Part shown: in pieces, positions 9,280 to 17,167 of the stretch
Numbering within the stretch: the stretch's first letter is position 1
How the letters are laid out: each line of letters begins with the position of its first letter
Assembly (NCBI GenBank): GCA_002298165.1
Contig: DBMI01000110.1
Span: 1-64,000, forward strand
DNA: 64,000 nucleotides
DNA from: Desulfarculales bacterium UBA702
GTDB lineage: Bacteria > Desulfobacterota > Syntrophobacteria > Syntrophobacterales > Syntrophobacteraceae
Direction: 5' to 3'
Notes under the pieces: model-generated
Database searches by the model: none
Told to the model about the DNA's origin: nothing
Seen by the model: the letters and a program-made list of their open reading frames with translations, nothing else
Made by a program: the position numbers and the translations under genes

Positions 9280-9981
9280 ATGAAATGCCCTGGTCAGGAC
9301 AGCAGGTTTTGGGGAGCCGAAGCCATCTTTGAGTCCAAGTGTCCCGAATGTGGCGGTCCCATCGAGTTCTTCAAGGATGAAACCTCGCGCAGGTGTCGCA
9401 AGTGCTCCCATAAGGTCCTCAACCCGAAGATGGATTTCGGATGCGCCGCATACTGCAAATATGCATCGCAGTGCCTTGGTGGGGATATCCCCCCCGAGCT
9501 TCTGGCGAAAAGATCGGACCTGCTGAAAGACCGTGTGGCCGCGGAAGTGAAAAAGACGCTCGGCCGGGATTTCAAGCGGATTGGGCGCACGCTCAAACTG
9601 GTTGATTATACTGGGAAGATAGTTGGTGGAGAAAATGTCGATCCCGCGGCGCCGACTCTTGCCGCCTACCTCCTGGCCCTTTTCAGGCCCCTGCGGGAAG
9701 ATGCGCGGCGAATGGCCATCGATATCCTCGCGCGTACCAATGCGCCCGACGAGGTCGCACGGGACGTTCTGTCAATTTTGGATAGCATCGAGCAGGAGGA
9801 CACCCCTGGTTCGCCGGGGGGCAGGTGTTTGTCTGACGCGAAAAACATAACGGGCATCGAAGAAGCGCTGGAACAAGGACTGGTACTGCCCGAGGAAGTT
9901 GCCCGGATGATCCGTGCACGGATTCTCACCGAGTCAGGCAGGGGACTTGCCTCTCAGGTCCTTTCGCCCAGGGTGGCGTAG
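9280..9981 (+). CDS. Zinc-ribbon protein with degenerate HD-like domain
   Basis: About 233 residues. The N-terminal half has paired CPECGG and CRKCSH, a zinc ribbon, then FGCAAYCKYASQC, a second Cys group. The helical C-terminal part (about 75-180) follows the layout of the HD-phosphohydrolase proteins often found beside hcp, but the metal-binding His-Asp signature is absent: the segment reads TLAAYLLALFRPLRED. If it descends from an HD domain it has lost catalysis. It lies 70 bases after hcp and 65 before the ferredoxin gene, so an operon is likely. The ATG at 9280 is chosen because the Cys-rich block starts there; the upstream TTG at 9226 adds no recognisable residues. A regulatory or metal-binding role is inferred only from context. 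Confidence 0.7.
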   Translation: MKCPGQDSRFWGAEAIFESKCPECGGPIEFFKDETSRRCRKCSHKVLNPKMDFGCAAYCKYASQCLGGDIPPELLAKRSDLLKDRVAAEVKKTLGRDFKRIGRTLKLVDYTGKIVGGENVDPAAPTLAAYLLALFRPLREDARRMAIDILARTNAPDEVARDVLSILDSIEQEDTPGSPGGRCLSDAKNITGIEEALEQGLVLPEEVARMIRARILTESGRGLASQVLSPRVA

Positions 9982-10046
9982 TAATAAATCTTGGGTGTTT
10001 ACTTTAATCGATAGAGAGCATTAGAAAATTTGTCTGGAGACGAGCA

Positions 10047-10850
10047 ATGGCAAACTCGAGAAGGATTGTGGAAATAGACGAGGAACTGTGCGACGGCTGC
10101 GGGCTTTGCGCGCTTGCATGCGCTGAGGGCGCACTCGAAATCAGGGACGGAAAGGCCCGCATCATAAGCGATTCCTATTGTGACGGTCTGGGGGCATGCC
10201 TTAGCGGATGCCCGACAGGTGCGGTCAGGATAATCGAAAGAGAAGCGGACGAATTCGATCCTGAAGCTGTCGAAGAGCACCTGTCGAAGCAGGGGAAAAC
10301 AGGTCCCGAGGGAGTGCCCCATGCCGCGGTGGACGGTAAGAGCGGCATCGGCGCCAATAAGCCTGAAAAACCCGAGGAATTCACGATGGCATGTGGTTGC
10401 CCTTCGTCCAGGATCGAAATGTTTTCGAAAGATCAGGTCGAGGAAGAAAAGCCTCAACAGGCGCAACTGGAGGAAGGCTCCAGGCTCTCACATTGGCCGG
10501 TACAAATCCGGCTGGTGCCTCCTACCGCGCCATTCCTCAAAGATGCCGATCTGCTGGTGGTTTCGGACTGCGCGCCTGTGGCATATCCTAATTTCCACCG
10601 TGATTTCATCAGGGGCAAAGCGGTACTTCTGGGCTGCCCAAAATTTGACAACGCGCAGGAGTATATCGCGAAATTTGCCGAAATCTTCCGCAATGCGAAG
10701 ATCCGCAGCGTTACCGTGGTGGACATGGAGGTGCCCTGCTGCTCGGCCATGCCGCATATTGTGCGTAAAGGAATGAGTGAAGCCGGGGTGGAAATCCCGA
10801 TCCATGAAGTCGTGATAAGCGTAAGAGGAAATGTAATAAAGCAGAGTTGA
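10047..10850 (+). CDS. Two-cluster ferredoxin-type protein of the hcp operon
   Basis: 267 residues. The N-terminal 60 residues form a bacterial 2[4Fe-4S] ferredoxin (CDGCGLCALAC and CDGLGACLSGC motifs). A hydrophilic linker with a further CGCPS motif (about 112-116) leads to a C-terminal domain with conserved-looking CAPVAYPNFH, LLGCPKFDN and VPCCSAMPH. Proteins of this architecture commonly accompany hcp in deltaproteobacteria and are thought to pass electrons to it. The C-terminal cysteines suggest one more metal centre. Codon use and spacing match hcp, supporting a single unit with the two preceding genes. Confidence 0.85.
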   Translation: MANSRRIVEIDEELCDGCGLCALACAEGALEIRDGKARIISDSYCDGLGACLSGCPTGAVRIIEREADEFDPEAVEEHLSKQGKTGPEGVPHAAVDGKSGIGANKPEKPEEFTMACGCPSSRIEMFSKDQVEEEKPQQAQLEEGSRLSHWPVQIRLVPPTAPFLKDADLLVVSDCAPVAYPNFHRDFIRGKAVLLGCPKFDNAQEYIAKFAEIFRNAKIRSVTVVDMEVPCCSAMPHIVRKGMSEAGVEIPIHEVVISVRGNVIKQS

Positions 10851-10881
10851 TAATGCTGCCAGGTTCGATGGCCCGCGGGAG

Positions 10882-11748
10882 TCAGGCATCCATTTGCATC
10901 TTGTCTTCACCTGCGACCACCTGGGCATGATTGACCGCGGCTACCAGCGAGACCCCGCCGATTATGTTACCCAGCAGGGTGGGGACTACAAATTTTAAAA
11001 AGAAGTCACCCCACGAGGCCGCCCCAACAGTAACGACGTAAAGGGTTTCGACAGAGCCCGCTATAATGTGGGAAAAACCGCCGATCCCGATGATATAAGT
11101 GATGATTATTATGACCCAGAGGCGGGATGACTCCGCGAATGGAAGCAACCAGACAAGCAGTGCGATAAGCCAGCCCGCGAAAATGGCTCTAAATAGAACT
11201 GATGAAAAATCTCCCTTAAGTCCTTCGAGGCCGAGCGTCTGGAATACATCGCGCACCTCCGGCCTGAAGACTCCGGTGTGTGCCGCGATCCAGGCGAAGA
11301 TGACTGCCCCGATCAAATTGGCTGCCAGAACCAGTATCCAGAGTCTCAATACCTGGATCAACGAATGCCTGGAGGGATTTCTAAATAGCGGAAGAATCGG
11401 GGTGAGGGTATTTTCGGTGAATAGCTGCTGTCTGCCCAGTATTACTATTAGAAATCCTATGCTGTATCCGAACTTCGAGATGAGAGGCCGCCATTGGGCA
11501 TCCGGTAAATAGGAGTGCAGCAGACCCTCTGCTACGAATGAAAAACCCATGGACAGCCCCGCTGCAAGCCCTGACCAGAATAATGCGGAAGAGGGCCGTC
11601 TAAGCTCATCTTCGCCTTCCCGCCGGATAGCTTCGTAGATTACCGCCGCCCGAGGCGCCGTTCTCTTTTCGACCTGCTTGATCTCGGGTTGCTTCAGCGG
11701 AGTCGTTGAATTTTGTTCCGGTTCCTTACGGATGTCGTTTTTGCCCAC
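10882..11748 (-). CDS. Formate/nitrite transporter (FNT) family channel
   Basis: 288 residues. A polar N-terminal tail of about 60 residues precedes six predicted membrane helices. FNT signatures include SGLAAGLSMGFSF, GRQQLFTENTL at the first half-helix, and GIGGFSHIIAGSVE at the second, with GNIIGGV late in the protein. Members carry formate, nitrite or hydrosulfide as pentameric channels; the FTENT and FSHI forms resemble the YfdC-like branch, whose substrate is unclear. It starts with GTG at 11748, with AAGGAA upstream. It is convergent with the hcp operon, and nitrite handling would fit that neighbourhood, but formate is equally possible. Confidence 0.85.
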   Translation of the reverse strand: MGKNDIRKEPEQNSTTPLKQPEIKQVEKRTAPRAAVIYEAIRREGEDELRRPSSALFWSGLAAGLSMGFSFVAEGLLHSYLPDAQWRPLISKFGYSIGFLIVILGRQQLFTENTLTPILPLFRNPSRHSLIQVLRLWILVLAANLIGAVIFAWIAAHTGVFRPEVRDVFQTLGLEGLKGDFSSVLFRAIFAGWLIALLVWLLPFAESSRLWVIIIITYIIGIGGFSHIIAGSVETLYVVTVGAASWGDFFLKFVVPTLLGNIIGGVSLVAAVNHAQVVAGEDKMQMDA

Positions 11749-12474
11749 TGTGACGTGTTCCTTGAATGAATTGACAGATGCAGCACTCTCAAAAGCTTCC
11801 CCATCCCTGCTGCGCTATCTGCCTCGATTTGGCGCAGGGATATTTCGCGGCCAGTTCCGGAATCGGTAAATCCTGATCCCTCTCACGCATGGAGTGAATG
11901 AGCACTACAGAAGCCAAAAGTCATTGTAGTACTCGGTTCCCTGAAGCTGGTTCGGCACGCCTTATGAGTTTGCCGTATGGCAGGCGGCACAGGTTACCGG
12001 TCCCGCATATTTAGCGGTTCTCCGGTATCCGCGTTCCATGGGAGGAGCTTAGCGATCCGTCGGGAGACTTCTCGGTTTCGACAGGTACGTCAACTTCATA
12101 CCTTCTCTCATTTACGTTAAATGAAATCATGAGCGCCTCCGAAATTTCTATACTCCAGGTGTGTTCTGTTCTTCTTGCAGAGTCGGTCGAAAAGGGATGC
12201 ACGTTTGGATCTGTTGCCGCGCAAAGAGTGCGGCGTCGGACCGGCGGGGATGCGGCAGGCAAAGAAGCGCCCCTTATCATCCGCCCTGGATTTGGAACAT
12301 TTTTTATGTGTGGACTCTAATGACTGTTGGACCATTCGCAAGAAGCAGGATGGAAATTCTTCGCTGCTGTCAGTTGATTGAAGGATTCGAATACTTGTCT
12401 CCAGGATTTGGGTAATTATCCTCCCTATTGCGGCAAGAAAAAATCATTGTTCCCCGTAAGGAAGGAGTCGCTAT
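11749..12474. other. Intergenic region holding a decayed gene
   Basis: No intact gene was found. The minus-strand part between about 11890 and 12130 holds recognisable coding remnants, annotated separately. The stretches 11749-11889 and 12131-12474 show no supported coding or RNA signal apart from the ribosome site GGAAGGAG before xdhC at 12460-12467. Confidence 0.6.
11894..12130 (-). pseudogene. Remnant of molybdenum-hydroxylase 2Fe-2S subunit and a cytochrome-like piece
   Basis: An ATG at 12130, with GGAGG six bases upstream, opens MISFNVNERRYEVDVPVE, which matches the N-terminus of 2Fe-2S small subunits of isoquinoline/aldehyde oxidoreductases. Homology then stops and the frame closes at 12011; the four-Cys 2Fe-2S motif is missing. 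A different frame between about 12009 and 11894 reads GPVTCAACHT, a c-type haem motif, broken by an in-frame stop, then GVPNQLQGTEYYN. Cytochromes do accompany such hydroxylases. The first piece is clear, the second tentative. Neighbouring xdhC and a cut mocA support a lost hydroxylase locus. Confidence 0.6.
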
Positions 12475-13515
12475 TTGGATCTGTTTGAAACAGTTGCAAA
12501 ACGACTTGCACTTGGGGAGAACCTGGTACTGGCGGTTATTACCGGCAAGACCGGGTCAGGGCCACGTTCGATCGGCACGCGAATGGCCATCCTGGAGGAC
12601 TTTTCAATCATTGGAACAATCGGCGGCGGCGCTCTCGAATCCGCCGTACTGCAGTTGGCGCGGGAAGTTCATCGGCAAAGAAAATGGCTGGTGAGAAATT
12701 TCGATCTAACCGCGGAAGATGCAGTCGGGGAGGGAATGATCTGCGGGGGGCGCATTCAGGTGTTGGTACAGTTTGCCGATGGCTCCGACCCTTCCCATCT
12801 CGACCTCTATAGTGAATTAGCTTCATCGGTGAAGGCAAACAAAAAGAGCTGGCTGATCACCCATATTCCTAAATTGAGTGGCGAAGCACCGGCTATGGGC
12901 AATGGGCCTACGCCCCTTCAGGGCGTCCATTCCGCGGGCGCCGTGGACAGGTGCATGCTGGGCGAAGTCGCGTCAAGGGCAGGCTCATCCCGGCCCGAAC
13001 AAATCTTACTGGACGGAGAACTCTACCTGGTTGAACCGCTTGGCCGGGGATCGACCGTATTCATATTCGGCGCGGGTCATATTGCACGCGAACTCGTTCC
13101 CCTGGTCAAACGTGTTGGATTTAAAACAGTAGTTTTGGATGACAGGGCTGAATACGCCAATCCACATCATTTTGGGGAGGCGGATCGAGTGATGGTGCTG
13201 GGTTCGTTCGAATCCGGCTTCAAGGGACTGGAAATAGGCGAGAACAGCTACCTGGTGCTGGTTACGAGAGGACATCTAAACGATCTCAGCGTGTTGAGGC
13301 AGGCCCTTGGGACGAGTGCGGGATATATCGGCATGATAGGAAGCGAAAAGAAGCGGCACGTGATCTTTCATGCCCTGCAGACGGAGGGGTTCACGAAAAA
13401 CGATCTCGAACGGGTACACTCACCCATTGGAATAAATATTAATGCGGAAACTCCCGCGGAAATAGCTGTGAGCATAGCCGCCGAACTGATTCAAATAAGA
13501 GGCCGGAGGTCCTGA
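12475..13515 (+). CDS. xdhC: XdhC/CoxI-family maturation factor
   Basis: 346 residues, apparently intact. The N-terminal XdhC domain has the ITGKTGSGPRSIGTRM pattern and IGGGALESAV; the C-terminal Rossmann part has FIFGAGHIARELV, LDDRAEY and the typical TRGHLNDLSVL and GYIGMIGSEKK segments. XdhC proteins bind and sulfurate molybdenum cofactor and load it into xanthine-dehydrogenase-type hydroxylases. TTG at 12475 is used, with GGAAGGAG upstream. It ends two bases before the mocA fragment. Since the adjacent hydroxylase subunit is a remnant, this gene may serve an enzyme elsewhere or be a survivor of locus decay. Confidence 0.9.
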   Translation: MDLFETVAKRLALGENLVLAVITGKTGSGPRSIGTRMAILEDFSIIGTIGGGALESAVLQLAREVHRQRKWLVRNFDLTAEDAVGEGMICGGRIQVLVQFADGSDPSHLDLYSELASSVKANKKSWLITHIPKLSGEAPAMGNGPTPLQGVHSAGAVDRCMLGEVASRAGSSRPEQILLDGELYLVEPLGRGSTVFIFGAGHIARELVPLVKRVGFKTVVLDDRAEYANPHHFGEADRVMVLGSFESGFKGLEIGENSYLVLVTRGHLNDLSVLRQALGTSAGYIGMIGSEKKRHVIFHALQTEGFTKNDLERVHSPIGININAETPAEIAVSIAAELIQIRGRRS

Positions 13516-13517
13516 CG

Positions 13518-13892
13518 GTGAAGTCGGCTGGAATAGCGGCTTTGATATCGGCCGCGGGTTATTCGTCGCGGATGGGAAGATGCAAGCCGCTGCTGCGGGT
13601 TAATGGAACATCCATGGTTGAGCTGGCCGTGAACTGCTTTTCAGGGGCAGGAATTCATGATGTCACGGTTATATTGGGCCATGACGCGGATATGATCGGC
13701 CCTGTCGTGCGCGAACTTGGGGTTAAATGGATCGTAAATGAGCAATACGATGAGGGAATGCTTTCTTCAGTTTTGTCAGGCATACGGTGCCTTGATCCCG
13801 AAGTCGGAGCCTTTTTCATTCTGCCCTGCGACATCCCGCTCATTTGTTCAGGGACCGTAAGATGCGAAAAACCCATTTGTAGGGGCAAATGA
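13518..13892 (+). pseudogene. Truncated molybdenum cofactor cytidylyltransferase (MocA-like)
   Basis: Keeps the first two thirds of a MobA/MocA nucleotidyltransferase: ISAAGYSSRMGRCKPLL, the nucleotide-binding loop, and LPCDIPLI with the metal-binding Asp. Family members are about 190-200 residues; this one stops at 124. Homology ends near SGTVR, and the last residues and stop are read from a palindromic repeat beginning at 13877. MocA transfers CMP to molybdopterin for hydroxylases. Loss of the C-terminal third probably inactivates it. GTG at 13518 is the start, two bases after xdhC. Confidence 0.8.
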
Positions 13893-13951
13893 TCATTTGC
13901 CCCCAACCAAATATTCTCCCAGACAGGGCAAATAATCATTTGCCCCTACAA
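13877..13951. repeat. Palindromic element truncating mocA
   Basis: Two 26-base arms (13877-13902 and 13926-13951) are inverted copies with one mismatch. Each arm contains a palindrome centred on TGATCA or TAATCA flanked by GGGGCAAA/TTTGCCCC. The spacer is 23 bases. No coding capacity. It resembles REP/MITE-type intergenic repeats. Confidence 0.8.
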
Positions 13952-14021
13952 TGATAACAGGTTGTCTGCATCTGCGTTTTTAACCTGATTGGGTAGCTCT
14001 TTTAATGGTCCGCTCTCAACC

Positions 14022-14525
14022 TTAAACCTGGCCGGAGATCTTCCTGACGGCGAATGCCTTTTCCGCCGCAATCGAGTGATGATCTTCCATTTTCTCCAGC
14101 ATTTCCTCGGAAAGCTTTCTTGCCCGTTCGAAATCGATCCCGGCGAACCGCTCATCATCCGATCTCTGTTTTTGGAGCACGCTCCACATGGCCGACTGCG
14201 CCTTAAGGCCGGCAAGAAGAGCTTCCAACTCGATTACACGCGCAAGGCTGGTATAGCCAAAAAGCGAGTTGTTCAGTTTCAGACGGCCGACTTTCTCCAA
14301 GGCCCATCCTCCGAGCTTTTTCAGTTCTGATTCGCCTGAGTTTAGCCGCCTCAATAGCTTTCGTATTTTGACCTGATTTTCTTCGAGAATCAGCAGGAGT
14401 TCTTCAAGAAAGGTCCCCAGGTCCGATTTCGCGTTGTTGGAATGACACCTCCGGGCAAGCTCGATTCCGGCAACAGATGCGCCTAAATGGTCGTTTAAAT
14501 AGGTGGTCAGGTATGCATCACTCAT
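14022..14525 (-). CDS. Conserved all-helical protein of unknown function
   Basis: 167 residues, nearly all predicted α-helix, with no signal peptide. Segments such as LNDHLGASVAGIELARRC, FLEELLLILEENQVKI, EKVGRLKLNN and LARVIELEALLAGL suggest a four-helix bundle of about the size of ferritin-like proteins, but no pair of ExxH metal motifs is visible. Similar small proteins occur in diverse bacteria without assigned function. ATG at 14525 follows GGAGGTAG. The gene is monocistronic as far as can be seen. Confidence 0.65.
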   Translation of the reverse strand: MSDAYLTTYLNDHLGASVAGIELARRCHSNNAKSDLGTFLEELLLILEENQVKIRKLLRRLNSGESELKKLGGWALEKVGRLKLNNSLFGYTSLARVIELEALLAGLKAQSAMWSVLQKQRSDDERFAGIDFERARKLSEEMLEKMEDHHSIAAEKAFAVRKISGQV

Positions 14526-14584
14526 ACGACTACCTCCTGTGGCATGCCTCGGGCGGAGTTCCGCCGGGATCTCAAGGCAGTGAA

Positions 14585-14618
14585 ATTAAAAAAGCGGGGA
14601 AAAGACCCCGCTTTAATT
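14585..14618 (-). terminator. Intrinsic terminator after the selenoprotein gene
   Basis: GCGGGG (14594-14599) pairs with CCCCGC (14606-14611) around a six-base loop. On the minus strand the hairpin is followed by a U-rich run (complement of 14586-14593). It lies just beyond the HesB-like gene that ends at 14637. Confidence 0.75.
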
Positions 14619-14636
14619 CTTTCTCGGTTGTAAAGA

Positions 14637-14957
14637 TCAACAGCTACAGGATGGCGAACATCCACCGCCGCCCGTGTTTACCGGCACTTCGGACGTGACC
14701 TTGAACCCGGAACCCATTCCGTAGTTGACGTAGTCCACCGTGACATCCTTGGTCGTGCCGTGCAACTCTTTGTCTATGACCATTGTAAAGCCGTTTACTT
14801 CATACACATCGTCGGTTTCTTTAGGTTCGTCCAGAACCATTGCCAGCGATGGGCCCGCTCACCCTCCGGTTTGTAAAAATACCCGGATCGGCGTGATCTC
14901 TTTTTCCTTGAAGTAGTCCTTCAGGACACCTTCCGCCTTTTCAGAAATGTGGATCAT
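14637..14957 (-). CDS. HesB-like selenoprotein (in-frame TGA read as selenocysteine)
   Basis: Reading through the TGA at 14859-14861 joins two pieces into one 106-residue A-type/HesB-like protein: MIHISEKAEGVLKDYF…FLQTGG-U-AGPSLAMVLDEP…CSPSCSC. In the family this position is the first conserved cysteine (GGCAGP), so selenocysteine at residue 33 is expected, and HesB-like selenoproteins are known in deltaproteobacteria. The C-terminal cysteines in GGGGCSPSCSC are kept. ATG at 14957 has AAGGAG upstream. A small hairpin (14837-14852) starts six bases after the TGA and could be the SECIS. The role is probably Fe-S or selenium-linked redox, not shown. Neither piece alone is a complete family member. 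Confidence 0.85.
14837..14852 (-). promoter_or_regulatory. Candidate bacterial SECIS hairpin
   Basis: On the minus strand CCAU and AUGG pair around an eight-base loop containing UGG, starting six bases after the TGA. Position fits bacterial SECIS elements, which lie just downstream of the codon inside the reading frame. The stem is short and the call is tentative. Confidence 0.35.
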
Positions 14958-15267
14958 TGAAGAAAATCTCCTTTCGAGCGAATTCAACCTGCAAAGAAAT
15001 CCGGCTATTTTTACGATTATGGTCAAATTGAGGAACTTAGGTTTGGAATTCAGAATTGGATTATCTATTTTTCCCGAGTCAACTCTCGCAAAACTTCCAA
15101 AATCCCTGATTCCCGGCCAATTCTTTGATAAGCTACTCAACCGACTTTAAAATTTCAAGCTCTGTCTAACATAAATCAACGCCGCGTAAAACTACTATTA
15201 GAATATAAGTCATATGCTGTCGAAAACATCCGGATTGCTCTTAAAATCAGAGCAGTTGCCACAGTTT

Positions 15268-16887
15268 TCAGAGTCCTTTTCCTTTCTTCTCGATTTCAAT
15301 TCCACCTCCTGTGCCGGCTCCGGCGCAAAGTCGCCTGCCTAACGGACCCGCCTTTTCAAGAAAGGGGCGCACGGTTTCGGGAATGAAGTAGGCCGCAAGG
15401 AGAGTGAATGTAATCCCGAAAAAGAGTCCGCTGGACACGAGTTCCGAAAATGCAGCAAGGTGCGGATAAATTTTAGCACCGAAAAATTCCACCTTCCCCA
15501 CGGCCCAAGCTGGGATGAGAGATACAATGGAGATGCCGGTTACCTTCAGGGTAGCCTGAAACAGGCCCGAAAACGCATCACCTCCGACTTTAGTTTTCCA
15601 CCAGAGAGTGAGCGAGGCGGTGTAGGCAAGAAGAGAAGATGCGCTTGCAATGGCTACCCCAAGTGGCCCTAGCCGAATGGCCAGTACATAGAAGAACGGT
15701 ATCGACAAGACGGTCACAACTGTTCCCAGTATCGCCGGCGTGAGGGTGTCCATCCTGGCGTAAAAGGCTCGGCCCAGCACCTGCTGGTATCCCCAGCATG
15801 CGGCACAGATGAGCAGCACCTGGAGCAGGCGAGCCGTATTGGCGGTGTCCTGGGCCCCGAAACGGCCCTGCTCGAAAATGAGCCGGATCGTCGGTTCCGC
15901 TGCCAGGATCATCCATATGGAAAGCGGAACGAGCAGCGTCAGCACGTTCTGGAGAGCGGATTTGATTGTGGCGTAAAACCTGACGAGGTCCTTCTTAACG
16001 AACAGGTCGGCAAGAAACGGATAGGATGCCACCCCCGCGGCCTGGGCCACAACACTTACCGGCACAAGCATGATTCTGCGCGCATAATTTAGCCAACTGA
16101 TAGCGCCAACGCCGGCAAGAGATCCGAAAATCCTGATGAACTGCTCGTCGACGATGGTTATGGATTTCCCGATCATGAGCGGAAGGGCCATCAGGACATA
16201 CTTTTTGAGGCCAGGATGATAGAGCGAAAAGCTCAGGCTCACGCCGCCGCTTTTTGCCGCAAGGACGGGGAGCAGGAAATTTCCAACAACCGATCCCGCC
16301 AGAACACCCCAGCAAAACCCTTCCATGCCTCGGCTTCGTAAGATGACGCCTCCCGCTATAATGAACAGGTTATAGACGATCGGGGCAAGTGCCGGGACAG
16401 CAAACTGCTTTCGCATAAACAGAAGGGCGCTGACGCAGGAGCCGCAAAGGAAAAATATCTGAGCCGGAACAATAATGCGCAGGAAAACAGCGAGCCTGCC
16501 CAAAGCATCTTCGCCCAGACCGGGTGCGGCAAGGAAAGCGAGTCTGGGCGCAAAGATAAATGCAGCCAGAGTTACGGCGGAAATGGTAATTGTGATCCAG
16601 GTGAAGACGGTAGAGAAGAAGCGCCAGCCCTCTTCTTCATTTTCCTCGAAATACTTTGTCAGAAACGGGATGAGAGTTATGGAAAAATAACCGCCCGCAA
16701 GCATGTAATTAATAAAATCAGGAATTACGAAGGCAGCGAAATAGAGGTCTGACTCGAGTGTTGCCCCGAAAAAGAGCGATATGAGCTTATCACGGGCGAG
16801 CCCCATGAACCGCGAAAGCAGGATTCCGGCTGCAATGATGATAGCCGCGAGCCCCATCTGCTGTCGGGTTTTCCAAAAAGGAGCCAT
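15268..16887 (-). CDS. murJ: Lipid II flippase MurJ (MviN)
   Basis: 539 residues with about 14 membrane helices of the MOP flippase fold. Recognisable are the N-terminal LSRFMGLARDKLISLFFG, the arginine-containing cavity helices, and YARRIMLVPVSVVAQAAG. MurJ moves lipid II to the periplasmic face for peptidoglycan synthesis. ATG at 16887 follows AAAGGAG. The C-terminal tail after the last helix is short and Gly-rich (GAGTGGG). No other cell-wall gene adjoins; gltX lies upstream on the same strand about 280 bases away. Confidence 0.95.
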   Translation of the reverse strand: MAPFWKTRQQMGLAAIIIAAGILLSRFMGLARDKLISLFFGATLESDLYFAAFVIPDFINYMLAGGYFSITLIPFLTKYFEENEEEGWRFFSTVFTWITITISAVTLAAFIFAPRLAFLAAPGLGEDALGRLAVFLRIIVPAQIFFLCGSCVSALLFMRKQFAVPALAPIVYNLFIIAGGVILRSRGMEGFCWGVLAGSVVGNFLLPVLAAKSGGVSLSFSLYHPGLKKYVLMALPLMIGKSITIVDEQFIRIFGSLAGVGAISWLNYARRIMLVPVSVVAQAAGVASYPFLADLFVKKDLVRFYATIKSALQNVLTLLVPLSIWMILAAEPTIRLIFEQGRFGAQDTANTARLLQVLLICAACWGYQQVLGRAFYARMDTLTPAILGTVVTVLSIPFFYVLAIRLGPLGVAIASASSLLAYTASLTLWWKTKVGGDAFSGLFQATLKVTGISIVSLIPAWAVGKVEFFGAKIYPHLAAFSELVSSGLFFGITFTLLAAYFIPETVRPFLEKAGPLGRRLCAGAGTGGGIEIEKKGKGL

Positions 16888-16964
16888 CTAATAGCGAGCC
16901 TCGCAAGGATTACAAAAGACCTGCATTCGCAGGCTGGGTTGAGGGGTGAGCGTAAAAGCAGCGG

Positions 16965-17003
16965 GTAGCCCGGATTTTTAGCCGGGCGCGAAGCGCAAGA
17001 GGG
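16965..17003. repeat. REP-like GTAGCCCGG repeat
   Basis: GCCCGG (16968-16973) and CCGGGC (16982-16987) form a short hairpin, followed by a GCGAAGCGC segment. This is the common GTAGCCCGGAT…GCGAAGCGC type of intergenic repeat. The rest of the murJ-gltX gap shows nothing else. Confidence 0.5.
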
Positions 17004-17167
17004 CTGCCGATGGGGCCGTGATTTCAACTCCAACCAATCGTTTGAGGCTGAACCGCTTTACCGAACCGTACTTTCACTATTTGCACTTGATCGTTATCCC
17101 GATTCATGCGTCTCCGCCGACCTCTTGCTCCACACCCGGACAGAAAACCGGGCTCCATGCCCAGGTT

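Noticed and set aside
8110..9411. 433-codon open frame antisense to hcp
   Set aside because: Mirror of a high-GC gene; no ribosome site, no domain, and the sense strand encodes a fully conserved Hcp.
13518..13951. TGA ending mocA as a second selenocysteine codon
   Set aside because: Sequence after the TGA is a palindromic repeat, not MocA-like protein; the stop is a true truncation.
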